Below are positions 1-7,068 of a stretch of DNA of 16,504 bases, in pieces (positions within the stretch are counted from its first letter, which is position 1; the number at the start of each line of letters is the position of its first letter). The position numbers were made by a program, and so were the translations under genes. This stretch comes from JBBRLA01 sp038231615 (GTDB taxonomy: Bacteria > Myxococcota_A > Polyangia > Palsa-1104 > JAEUJZ01), in NCBI GenBank assembly GCA_038231615.1, contig JBBRLA010000113.1, positions 1-16,504 on the forward strand, read 5' to 3'. The notes beneath the pieces were generated by a model. It was not told the DNA's origin and did no database searches. It worked only from the letters and a program-made list of their open reading frames with translations.

Positions 1-1
1 G

Positions 2-127
2 GGCGGGCAGGACCTGTGGTTCCGCGCCAATGACGATGGGACGAACATGCACATCCTGGCCGAGTGCAAGGGCGGCAACGACCTGGCATTCCTGCCGCAG
101 GTGAGCTGCGCGAGTACGCCGGGCTAG
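2..127 (+). CDS. C-terminal end of an unidentified protein (5' truncated by window edge)
   Basis: An open frame runs from the window edge (frame starting at base 2) to a TAG at 125-127 and encodes about 41 residues: polar and small residues, two cysteines (in AECKGG and VSCAST), and the ending STPG. The spaced cysteines suggest a secreted or lipoprotein domain, but no family can be recognised from so short a piece. The stop codon lies exactly at the outer boundary of the MITE-like inverted repeat that begins at 126. The original C-terminus may therefore have been cut short by that insertion, or the element may simply abut the gene. The reading frame is supported by codon pattern only. Confidence 0.5.
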   Translation, partial: GGQDLWFRANDDGTNMHILAECKGGNDLAFLPQVSCASTPG

Positions 128-144
128 GGCCTGTCCTCAAACTC
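126..144 (+). repeat. left terminal inverted repeat of MITE-like element
   Basis: This 19-bp arm is perfectly complementary to 272-290. Its first two bases are the last two of the TAG stop codon of the upstream partial gene. Confidence 0.8.
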
Positions 145-271
145 GGACCGAGCCAGCCCGCCGAGTAGCAAGCAGCGCAAGAAGGAGCGGAGGGGAGCGG
201 GCTGGAAGCCCGTGACCCGGAGCGACGACTCAGCGATGATGCGCAGCTTATCGGCGAGGATGGCGACGGGA

Positions 272-290
272 GAGTTTGAGGACAGGCCCT
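272..290 (-). repeat. right terminal inverted repeat of MITE-like element
   Basis: This 19-bp arm is perfectly complementary to 126-144. It ends 22 bp short of the stop codon of the minus-strand transporter gene. Confidence 0.8.
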
Positions 291-312
291 TGGGCGCGGG
301 TCGGCCTCACGC

Positions 313-1677
313 CTATCCCGCGGCGGCCACGGGCGCCGTGGGCTTCGAGGATCTGGGAGGGAGCGCCGCCTCGCGCCGGGCCTGCCGCCGCAGGATCACC
401 ATCAGGCCCCCGATCAGGGCCACCCCCAGGATGTTCAGCGCCCCGTCGCAGGTCAAGAGGCCCGCCGCCCCGGACAGATGCAGCCGCCCCCCCTGCTTGT
501 ACATCACCCCGTCGAGAAAGGTGACATACGAGATGGCCAGGTTGGACACGCCGATGAAGAGGCCGAACTTGGTGGTGGCGCCGGGGCCGTCGTCGATCAT
601 CTCGAAGACGAAGGCGTAGAAGGCGGCGTAGGCCAAGCCGCTGGCGATCCCATAGGCCAAGATCCACCCGATGTAAGAGTACCGGGTGGGCGCGGAGAGG
701 GCCATGCCGAAGGCGCAGGCAGCGGTCAAGACGCCGCTCAAAAGATAGGTCATGCGCCGGTTGATGCGGTCGGCCAGGTAGCCGCCGATGAAGGCCCCCA
801 GGGCGTTGGACAGGCCGAAGACCAGACCGGTAGCCATGGCCACGTCCCCGGAAGTGGCATGGTAGTCGGGGGCCAGGGCCCCAAAGAGGTTTGCCGCGGC
901 GGCGGTGCCCACCGGCGAGAGGCAGATGAGCAGGCCGGTCCACCCGATCCGCGAGCGCACCGTGGCCACGGTGTTGCCCAACACGGCCTTGAGCAGCGGC
1001 CAGAGGGGCTCGCGCAGGGGGGGCGCCTCGTCGATGAGCAGGATGGACAGGGAGCTGACGACCATGATCGCCGCGACCAGAATCCCGATGGTGGGCAGGG
1101 GCACCGGGTGCAGCCAGGGGGAAAGCAGGGCCGGCGGCCGGGCCAAAAGCACGATGAAGGCGTTGGCCAGGCCGGTGGACGCCAGCGACCCGGTGGAAAA
1201 GTAGCCGGCGGCGACGCCCTTGTGCTCGGGCAGGACGGTGGTGGCGCACAGGGCCCCCAGGGCGCTGTTGCTGGTGGCGGCGGCGATGTTGACCAGCAGG
1301 AGCACGGCGCTGAGCAGGGCGTGGTGGCCGTGCATGGGAATGAGGAACGCCGCCAAGGTGCCCACGGCAGAGGCCAGGCTGGTCCACAGGTACCACGAGC
1401 GCCGCCGCATCCACGTGTCCAGCACCGGCGTCCACAGGAACTTCCATGAGTGGGGCACGAAGGTCAGGGCGGAGAGCGCCGCGATGTCCTTCACCTCGAC
1501 GCCGTTCACCTCAAGCAGGTAGGAGAGGGCGATCACGTGCCCGGAGGTGACCCCGACCGAGATCATCGCCAGCAGGAAGACCCACGGCGGGGTAGGGCGG
1601 CGCACAAGTGACGACGACGTGTGGGGCGCGACCTTCGGGTCGGGTTCAGGCGGGGTGGGCTGCGCTGCGTTTCCCAT
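313..1677 (-). CDS. MFS transporter, AmpG/PAT-like
   Basis: The product is a 454-residue polytopic inner-membrane protein with about 12 hydrophobic segments, a normal MFS length. Near the N-terminus, after a proline-rich cytoplasmic stretch, it has a SxGxxSG helix and then KFLWTPVLDTWMRRRSW, which matches the loop 2-3 signature of AmpG/acetyl-CoA transporter-like MFS proteins. The central loop carries the second MFS signature, GGYLADRINRR. AmpG imports muropeptides and relatives carry acyl-CoA or siderophores, so the substrate here cannot be inferred. The ATG at 1677 is preferred: an in-frame TTG at 1767 would add 30 hydrophilic residues and has no ribosome site. No strong Shine-Dalgarno lies before 1677. 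The gene diverges from the 1836 gene, and its leader carries a perfect inverted repeat. Confidence 0.85.
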   Translation of the reverse strand: MGNAAQPTPPEPDPKVAPHTSSSLVRRPTPPWVFLLAMISVGVTSGHVIALSYLLEVNGVEVKDIAALSALTFVPHSWKFLWTPVLDTWMRRRSWYLWTSLASAVGTLAAFLIPMHGHHALLSAVLLLVNIAAATSNSALGALCATTVLPEHKGVAAGYFSTGSLASTGLANAFIVLLARPPALLSPWLHPVPLPTIGILVAAIMVVSSLSILLIDEAPPLREPLWPLLKAVLGNTVATVRSRIGWTGLLICLSPVGTAAAANLFGALAPDYHATSGDVAMATGLVFGLSNALGAFIGGYLADRINRRMTYLLSGVLTAACAFGMALSAPTRYSYIGWILAYGIASGLAYAAFYAFVFEMIDDGPGATTKFGLFIGVSNLAISYVTFLDGVMYKQGGRLHLSGAAGLLTCDGALNILGVALIGGLMVILRRQARREAALPPRSSKPTAPVAAAG

Positions 1678-1702
1678 GCCACTTGGTGAAATGAAAGGTC
1701 TG

Positions 1703-1717
1703 CCTGGCTGTGCCAGG
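1703..1717. promoter_or_regulatory. perfect inverted repeat in the transporter leader (possible operator)
   Basis: CCTGGC-TGT-GCCAGG is a perfect 6-bp inverted repeat with a 3-nt spacer, 25 nt upstream of the transporter start. The AT-rich palindrome GATATATC (1730-1737) lies just beyond it and could hold the transporter -10 element. The repeat could be a regulator-binding site or an mRNA hairpin; the sequence does not decide. Confidence 0.3.
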
Positions 1718-1778
1718 GCGTGCCTTCGAGATATATCACGCTCGGGCAGCAAAAGCTCGGCAAGCAACGTCGCATGGG

Positions 1779-1807
1779 TTGCATGCGCGGGCCATCCGAG
1801 GTAGAAA
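1779..1807 (+). promoter_or_regulatory. candidate sigma-70-type promoter for the lipoprotein gene
   Basis: TTGCAT (1779-1784), a 17-nt spacer and TAGAAA (1802-1807) give a weak -35/-10 pair. Transcription would begin near 1814, leaving a short leader that contains the GGAG ribosome site at 1824-1827. TATCCT (1815-1820) is an alternative -10 but would leave almost no room for that site. Confidence 0.3.
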
Positions 1808-1835
1808 AAGCCGCTATCCTATAGGAGATCTGACG

Positions 1836-3449
1836 ATGGCATCTCTGCCCCCCCTTGTGCTTGGCGGCCTTTTGGATGAACGGCGCTTCGCTTCTTCCCT
1901 CCCCTGGCCCTGCCGTCCGCTGACGGCGCTCTTCATCACCCTGTCCCTGGCAGTGGGGTGTGTGGAGCAGACCTCCGACGCCCCCACCGAGGAGGACGTC
2001 AAGGGCGCCAAGGAGAACATCCTCCAGACTGCCCCGACGCCGCGCTTCCCGGTAAACGCGGTGCTGCTCGCCCCGCCCGGGCAGGGGCACGGCAAGGTCA
2101 CCTACCTGGGCCTGGACGTGGACGCCAGCCAGGTGTCCGCCGGCAAGCCGTTCACCCTGACCCACTACTTCCGGGTGGAGGAGCCGATCTCGGAGGGCTG
2201 GCGCCTCTTTGTCCATCTGGAGGCGCCCCCCGACAAGCGCAGCCACCTGAACGCCGACCACGTGCCGATCAACGGCAAGTACCCGGTGGGCATGTGGAAG
2301 AAGGGCGAGATCATCCGCGACATCCACAAGGTCTCGGTGCCGGCGGGGTGGCCCTCGGACAAGCTGGACCTGTACGTGGGCCTGTGGAAGGGACAACTCC
2401 GCTTCAAGGTCGAGAGCGGCCCCCACGACGCCGACAACCGGGTGCTGGTGGCGTCGCTGCCGGTGGTCGGAGACTCGGTGAAGGCGGCGGGGGCGGCGGC
2501 ATCGCCGTCTATGGGCGGCGGCGGCGGGAAGCGGCTGGTGGTGCGCAAGCTGAAGGCCGGGACGGTGATCCACATCGACGGCAAGCTGGACGAGCCCGCA
2601 TGGAAGGAGGCGGCTTCGACGGGGCCCTTCGTCAATACCCTGACCGGCGGCGCCGCCGAGCAGGCCGCGGAGGCGCGGGCGCTGTGGGACGATCAGTTCC
2701 TTTACATCGCCTTCGACTTCGCCGACAGGGACGTCTGGGGGACCTTGACCAAGCATGACGACAAGCTGTGGACCGAGGAGGCAGCGGAACTTTTCCTGGA
2801 TGCCGATGGCGATGGCAAGACCTACGTCGAGCTGCAGATCAGCCCGCGCAACGTGACCTTTGACTCGTGGCTGCCGGCGTATCGGCAGAACGACAACGCC
2901 TTCGATGTGCCGATGACCACCGCGGTGCAGGTGAACGGGACCCTGGACAACCGCAAGGACGAGGACAAGGGCTGGACGGCGGAGCTGAAGATCCCGCTTT
3001 CCGCGGCCAAGGGGCGGCTGGCCGAGATGAAGGGGGTGCCGCCGGTGCCGGGGACACAGTGGCGGGCGAACTTCTTCCGCATGGACATCCCGGCGGGCAA
3101 GCCGCAGCAGGCCAGCGGGTGGTCGCCGCCGATGGTGCCGGACTTCCACGCCGTCGACAAGTTCGGGGTGCTGGTGTTCGCCGACGAGAACGGGGGGGTG
3201 CCCGAGCCGGCGAAGGCCAACCTGATGCAGGCTGTCCCCATCGAGGGAGGGTCAAGTGGACCGCACCCGGTCAACCCGAACATGCGGCGGCTGATGCTGG
3301 CGCACCCGGAACAGGGCGGCAAGGGCGACGATGGCGCCCAGGCACCAGCGGCCCAGGCACCGACGGGCAAGGGCCAGGCGCAAAAGGGCAAGCACGGGAG
3401 CAAGGACCAAAAGGGCAAGGCCGGCAAGGCCGCCCCGGACCAGCCCTGA
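1836..3449 (+). CDS. CBM9-like (DOMON-fold) domain lipoprotein
   Basis: The product is 537 residues. A long N-terminal leader ends in LSLAVGC, a probable lipobox with lipidated Cys42, so envelope anchoring is likely although the leader is longer than usual. Residues 74-210 form a beta-rich module (FTLTHYFRVEEP, GWRLFVHL, then NADHVPINGKYPVGMW) that looks like jelly-roll accessory domains. Residues 240-448 match the family 9 carbohydrate-binding/DOMON-like fold: IHIDGKLDEPAWKEA, ARALWDDQFLYIAF, EAAELFLDADGDG and WTAELKIPL. The tail (490-537) is Lys/Gly/Gln/Pro low complexity. The ATG at 1836 is supported by GGAG at 1824-1827. The gene probably heads the run to mscS, whose start follows after 3 bp. 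The ligand is unknown; a polysaccharide-binding role is inferred. Confidence 0.75.
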   Translation: MASLPPLVLGGLLDERRFASSLPWPCRPLTALFITLSLAVGCVEQTSDAPTEEDVKGAKENILQTAPTPRFPVNAVLLAPPGQGHGKVTYLGLDVDASQVSAGKPFTLTHYFRVEEPISEGWRLFVHLEAPPDKRSHLNADHVPINGKYPVGMWKKGEIIRDIHKVSVPAGWPSDKLDLYVGLWKGQLRFKVESGPHDADNRVLVASLPVVGDSVKAAGAAASPSMGGGGGKRLVVRKLKAGTVIHIDGKLDEPAWKEAASTGPFVNTLTGGAAEQAAEARALWDDQFLYIAFDFADRDVWGTLTKHDDKLWTEEAAELFLDADGDGKTYVELQISPRNVTFDSWLPAYRQNDNAFDVPMTTAVQVNGTLDNRKDEDKGWTAELKIPLSAAKGRLAEMKGVPPVPGTQWRANFFRMDIPAGKPQQASGWSPPMVPDFHAVDKFGVLVFADENGGVPEPAKANLMQAVPIEGGSSGPHPVNPNMRRLMLAHPEQGGKGDDGAQAPAAQAPTGKGQAQKGKHGSKDQKGKAGKAAPDQP

Positions 3450-3452
3450 GTC

Positions 3453-4580
3453 ATGTCCCCGGGGAACCTGCTCGATGAACCACGCTTCGCTTCGCTGCGT
3501 GCTATCGACCGCCTCGACCACTGGCTGGATTCGTATCTGCAGGCGGCGATTGGCGCCGGGCCTACCCTGGGTTTTTTTCTGCGTCTGCTCTTTTTTCTGA
3601 CGCTGGTCCTGCTTTCGGCGTGGGCCGGCGCCCCGTTTTGCCGCTGGCTTTCCCGTCGGGCCAGGCGGCTGGGGCAGACGGCCCTGGCCGGGGTGCTTCA
3701 GATGCTGGCCCCCACGGTGCGGCTGGTGCTGCTCTTCTACGGGCTCTATGACCTGTCGGACTGGGTGCTGGCGGGGCGGAGCGGACGCTCGACCCTTTTC
3801 ACCTCGCTCTTTTACGTGGCGCTGGTGGTGTCGCTGACCTCGGGGGTGGCCCGTGCCGCGCAGGCGCTGCTCTCCGCGGCCTTGACCCGGCTGGTGGGGC
3901 TGGAGGCCCGCCTGTCCGGGGACGAGCCCGTCGGGACCACGTCCCAAAGTCACCGCCTGGTGCCGCTGTCGCAGAAGCTGGCGATGGGGGCCCTGTGGCT
4001 CTCCGCCCTGATTCTGGTGCTGGACCACTTCGGCCAGAGCGTCTCGTCGGTGTTGACGGCGCTGGGGGTGGGTTCGCTGGCGATCGGCCTGGCGTCGCAG
4101 CAGGCGCTGTCGAACATGATCGCCGGGCTGGTGCTGCTGATCGACAAGCCCTTCCGCATCGGCGACCGCATCCGGCTGCCGGGGATGGACATCGGCCGGG
4201 TCGAGGACCTGGGGATGCGCTCGACGCATATCCGCCTGGGGGATGGCAACCTGCTGGTGGTCCCGAACAACGATCTGGTCACCAGCCGGGTCATCAACTA
4301 CAGCGGCGCCGTGTCCACCCACGGCGAGGTGCGCCTGCAAGTGCCCGCCGGCACGGACCTGGAAAAACTCGGCGCGGACCTGGCCTCTGCCATCGGCATC
4401 GAGGAGGGCATTCTCGACGACCCGGCCCCGCGGCTGCACCTGCTGAGCATCGGCGAGAAGCTGGAACTGTCGCTGATCTTTTTGCTGCGGCCGGAGGCCG
4501 ACGCGCCGTGGGTCGAGGAACGCCTGCGCCGCCTGGTGTTGCAACGCCTTCAGCAACAGGTGGCCGCGCCGCCAGCATAG
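3453..4580 (+). CDS. MscS-family mechanosensitive ion channel
   Basis: This 375-residue integral membrane protein is somewhat longer than E. coli MscS (286 aa) because of extra N-terminal helices (about 37-58, 76-102, 110-140 and 172-192). The pore-lining TM3 spans about 198-231, with the Gly/Ala-rich run ALGVGSLAIGLASQQALSN, then DKPFRIGDRI leading into the cytoplasmic beta domain (GRVEDLGMRSTHIRLGDGN, VVPNNDLV), all typical of MscS. The family opens under membrane tension to release solutes during hypo-osmotic shock. The ATG lies 3 bp after the upstream stop with no separate Shine-Dalgarno, so translational coupling is likely. Its N-terminus shares the string LLDExRFAS with the preceding lipoprotein. 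Lack of conserved extra domains makes the exact subclass uncertain. Confidence 0.92.
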   Translation: MSPGNLLDEPRFASLRAIDRLDHWLDSYLQAAIGAGPTLGFFLRLLFFLTLVLLSAWAGAPFCRWLSRRARRLGQTALAGVLQMLAPTVRLVLLFYGLYDLSDWVLAGRSGRSTLFTSLFYVALVVSLTSGVARAAQALLSAALTRLVGLEARLSGDEPVGTTSQSHRLVPLSQKLAMGALWLSALILVLDHFGQSVSSVLTALGVGSLAIGLASQQALSNMIAGLVLLIDKPFRIGDRIRLPGMDIGRVEDLGMRSTHIRLGDGNLLVVPNNDLVTSRVINYSGAVSTHGEVRLQVPAGTDLEKLGADLASAIGIEEGILDDPAPRLHLLSIGEKLELSLIFLLRPEADAPWVEERLRRLVLQRLQQQVAAPPA

Positions 4581-4582
4581 AT

Positions 4583-4588
4583 TACACT
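4583..4588 (+). promoter_or_regulatory. -10 element for a leaderless CAP-protein transcript
   Basis: TACACT lies 2 nt beyond the mscS stop and ends 7 nt before the GTG at 4596. No Shine-Dalgarno is present in the 15-nt gap. Transcription would start at or beside the GTG. No -35 consensus is seen. Confidence 0.45.
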
Positions 4589-4595
4589 CAGCCAG

Positions 4596-6239
4596 GTGAC
4601 TTCACTACGCTTGCTCTTCTTGGGGATTGTCTTTATTTGCCTCTCGGCCACCGCCGGGGCGCAGCCGCCTCCGAAAGCGACGTCTCTGGAGGCGCGGATC
4701 GAAGAAATGGTCGTCGAGGCCGCCCGTGCCACAAAGACCGGCCCCGGCGAACCGGCCATCATCCTGCGCGCCGACGCCGGGCTGTCCGCCGCCGCCGCCG
4801 ATCTGGCGCGGCTTTCCACCGACGACGCCCTGGCCATCGGGGGCGATCTGGTCACCGACGCGCTCAATCTGCACGGGGTGGTGCAGCCCTCGCCGCACCT
4901 TTTGCTGACCAGCACCGCCGCCGGGGGCGAGGAGGCCATGCTCACCGATCTGCGCCGCCGCCTGCCGGAGGTCCTTCACGCTGGGCGCTTCCGCCTGATG
5001 GGCGTCGGGGTGGCCGCCAACGGGTCGCGGCAGCGGATGGTGCTGGCGCTGCTGGAATCCTTTGTCGAGCTTTCCCCGGTGGCGCGATCGGTCCCCGTGC
5101 CCCCGGTCATGCCCGGCAAGGCGATGGATGTGCCGGTGCCCATCTCCGGGGTGATGCTGCCGCCGTACACCCGGCCGGAGGTGCTGCTGACCGATCCCGC
5201 GGGGCAGGTGGCGCGGATCGCGGTGACCAGCATGCCCGTCAAGGGGGATGGGCATGCCTCGGCGATCCGCTTCCTGGGGACCTTCCACTGCCTGACCCGC
5301 GGGCGCTACCAGATCGAGGTGGCCGGCGAGGACCGCCTGGGCTCGACAGTGCTGGCCAACTTCCCGGTGTACTGCGGCGCCCCGGCGCCCCGGGAACTGT
5401 CGGTCGTCCATGAGGCACCCCCGTCGCGCCCCTTCACCGATGCCGCCGATGTCGAGGGTCAGCTCCTGCGGCTGCTCCACGCCGACCGGTCGCGGGCCGG
5501 GCTGCCGCCCCTCATGCCGAACCCCCGGCTTGCCGAGGTGGCGCGGGCCCACAGCTTGGACATGCGCGACCATGATTTCCTGGGGCACGTGTCGCCGCGC
5601 ACAGGGGACGCCGGGGATCGGGCGCGGCGCGCGGGCATCCAGGCTCCGGTGTTGCTGGAAAACCTGGCGCGGGCCTACTCGCCGCCCGAGGCGGAGAAGA
5701 GCCTGATGGAGAGCCCCGGGCACCGGGCCAACATCCTTTCCAAGGACATCGACGAGGTCGGCATCGGCGTGCAGATGAAGGCCCTGCCCGGCGGGCAGCG
5801 CGAACTTTTCGTGACCCAGCTTTTCCGCCGCGCGCCAGAGGCCTTCGACCCGGAGCACACGCCGCAGCAGGCCCTGTCCCGGGTGCAGAACCTGCGGGAG
5901 TCGGCGCACCTGCCGGCCTTCACCGTGGACCCGGAGCTGATGGCGCTGGCGCAGTCTACCGCCACGGCCCTTTCAAAGGGCCGGCTCGCCGAGGACAAGG
6001 TGGGGACGCCCACGGAGGCGGCCCTGCGGGAGATGAAGGGACGCTACCGCCTGCTGCGCACGGTCCTGGCGGTGACCACCGATGCCAAGAACCTGGGCCC
6101 GTCGCCTTCGCTTCTGGACCCCGCCTCGCGGGCCATCGGCCTGTCGGCCATGCCCATGCCCAACGCCGACCCCAAGCGCAAGCTGAGCGGGGCGGTGTAC
6201 GTCGTCATCATCCTCGCCGAGCCGCAGAAACCGAAGTAG
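4596..6239 (+). CDS. secreted CAP (SCP/PR-1)-domain protein
   Basis: The product is 547 residues with a clear type I signal peptide (cleavage after TAGA, residue 22). The canonical bacterial CAP domain covers about 289-410: LLHADRSRAGLPPL, the HS..M segment, H331 in GHVSP, E355-N356, the hallmark SPGHRANIL from S373, then EVGIGVQ and a TQLFRR end. These supply the usual His/Glu cavity residues. The N-terminal part (about 35-160) and the C-terminal part (about 425-545) look like degenerate CAP-like segments, and an Ig-like stretch lies at about 175-265. Bacterial CAP proteins are secreted and few have known substrates. The GTG start gives the signal peptide directly at the N-terminus. There is no Shine-Dalgarno, but a -10-like hexamer lies 7 nt upstream. 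It is third in the envelope gene run. Confidence 0.82.
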   Translation: MTSLRLLFLGIVFICLSATAGAQPPPKATSLEARIEEMVVEAARATKTGPGEPAIILRADAGLSAAAADLARLSTDDALAIGGDLVTDALNLHGVVQPSPHLLLTSTAAGGEEAMLTDLRRRLPEVLHAGRFRLMGVGVAANGSRQRMVLALLESFVELSPVARSVPVPPVMPGKAMDVPVPISGVMLPPYTRPEVLLTDPAGQVARIAVTSMPVKGDGHASAIRFLGTFHCLTRGRYQIEVAGEDRLGSTVLANFPVYCGAPAPRELSVVHEAPPSRPFTDAADVEGQLLRLLHADRSRAGLPPLMPNPRLAEVARAHSLDMRDHDFLGHVSPRTGDAGDRARRAGIQAPVLLENLARAYSPPEAEKSLMESPGHRANILSKDIDEVGIGVQMKALPGGQRELFVTQLFRRAPEAFDPEHTPQQALSRVQNLRESAHLPAFTVDPELMALAQSTATALSKGRLAEDKVGTPTEAALREMKGRYRLLRTVLAVTTDAKNLGPSPSLLDPASRAIGLSAMPMPNADPKRKLSGAVYVVIILAEPQKPK

Positions 6240-6242
6240 AAT
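6237..6242 (+). promoter_or_regulatory. -10 element for a leaderless hydroxylase transcript, overlapping the upstream stop
   Basis: TAGAAT begins with the TAG stop of the CAP gene and ends 6 nt before the GTG at 6249. It matches TATAAT at five of six positions. No Shine-Dalgarno lies between the hexamer and the start. Confidence 0.5.
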
Positions 6243-6248
6243 CCCCGG

Positions 6249-6929
6249 GTGCCTACAAGTCGCGAGGCCATCTTCGCCGGGATCTCCCCCGCCTACAGCG
6301 GCCTGCGACACCTGCTGATCACCAGCGCCGTGACCCTTTGTGCCATCGTCGTCGCGCTGTACCTGGTCCGACGGCCGACGGGGACCGAACTGCTGGTGGT
6401 CCCCCTGGCCTTCATCTTGGCCAACGGCATCGAGTGGCTTTTGCACCGGGACCTGCTGCATCGGCGGTCGGGCATCCCGTGGCTCGGCACGGCCTATGAG
6501 CGCCACGCCTTGACCCACCACATCGCTTTTCAGCACGACACCATGGCCGCCCCCTCCCGGCGGGAGTGGCGCTGGGTGCTTTTCCCGGCGCCGGCCCTCT
6601 TCGGGCTGCTGGCCCTTTGCGGGTGCGTGGCGGCGCTTTTCCTGCTCGCCACCGGCAACCGCAACCTGGCCCTTTTGCTCTTCGCCGCACAGGTCGGGTT
6701 CTACCTTGTGTATGAGTGGCTGCACCTTTCCTACCATCAGCCGGTGGACTCCCGGGTCGGCCGCTTCCCCCTGGTAAAGGTGCTGCGCCGGCACCACCAG
6801 CTGCACCACGATCCCGCGCTTTCCCGGCGCTATAACTTCAACATCACCCTACCCCTCTTCGACCTTTTCCTGGGCACGATGGCCCGCGAGACGCACAAAT
6901 CTGTTGACTCATCGGGCCAGGCAGTCTAA
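6249..6929 (+). CDS. fatty acid hydroxylase/sterol desaturase superfamily membrane protein
   Basis: This 226-residue protein has about four membrane segments (20-40, 46-64, 108-134, 139-157) and the clustered histidines of the di-iron fatty acid hydroxylase superfamily: H66-x4-H71, H86-x3-H90-H91-x4-H96, H159-x3-H163, and H182-H183-x2-H186-H187. The ending NFNITLPLFDLFLGT is also typical. Such enzymes use O2 to hydroxylate or desaturate lipid, sterol or carotenoid substrates at the membrane. The substrate here is not predictable, though the size is close to carotene and fatty acid 2-hydroxylases. The GTG start is 9 bp after the CAP gene stop. No ribosome site is present, but TAGAAT is placed for a leaderless transcript. 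Confidence 0.87.
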   Translation: MPTSREAIFAGISPAYSGLRHLLITSAVTLCAIVVALYLVRRPTGTELLVVPLAFILANGIEWLLHRDLLHRRSGIPWLGTAYERHALTHHIAFQHDTMAAPSRREWRWVLFPAPALFGLLALCGCVAALFLLATGNRNLALLLFAAQVGFYLVYEWLHLSYHQPVDSRVGRFPLVKVLRRHHQLHHDPALSRRYNFNITLPLFDLFLGTMARETHKSVDSSGQAV

Positions 6930-6963
6930 ACAAACGGGACTCAGAATCGTTTTATGACTCTGA

Positions 6964-7035
<72 letters not shown>

Positions 7036-7056
7036 CAAGTTTCTTGCCTTTGCTGC

Positions 7057-7062
7057 CATAAT
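7057..7062 (+). promoter_or_regulatory. -10 element for a leaderless thrS transcript
   Basis: CATAAT (five of six matches to TATAAT) ends 6 nt before the thrS ATG. The intervening ATCC-rich bases contain no Shine-Dalgarno. Transcription would begin at the A of the ATG. No -35 consensus is seen at the expected distance, which lies at the tRNA 3' end. Confidence 0.5.
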
Positions 7063-7068
7063 CCATCC

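Larger units (their letters stand above)
126..290. mobile_element. MITE-like non-autonomous element with 19-bp perfect terminal inverted repeats
   Basis: The left end AGGGCCTGTCCTCAAACTC (126-144) is the exact reverse complement of the right end at 272-290. The 165-bp interval holds no transposase-sized frame. It contains a nested 9-bp inverted repeat (153-161 with 197-205) and a tight hairpin, GGGCT-GGA-AGCCC (199-211). Flanking bases are CTAG on the left (124-127) and CTTG on the right (289-292). This resembles a degraded target duplication of the kind made by IS5-type elements, but is not proof. Small size, perfect ends and no coding capacity fit a miniature inverted-repeat transposable element. 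A long bidirectional terminator-like stem is the alternative, though it lacks the U-tract. Family assignment is inference. Confidence 0.7.

Noticed and set aside
248..1447. Minus-strand and plus-strand open frames overlapping the MFS transporter.
   Set aside because: They lack any recognisable domain and have compositions typical of GC-rich shadows; the transporter frame has clear membrane helices and MFS signatures.
6941..6962. TCAGA...TCTGA inverted repeat upstream of the tRNA gene, considered as a regulatory hairpin or T-box remnant.
   Set aside because: The stem is five base pairs with a 12-nt AT-rich loop and there is no specifier or T-box sequence.
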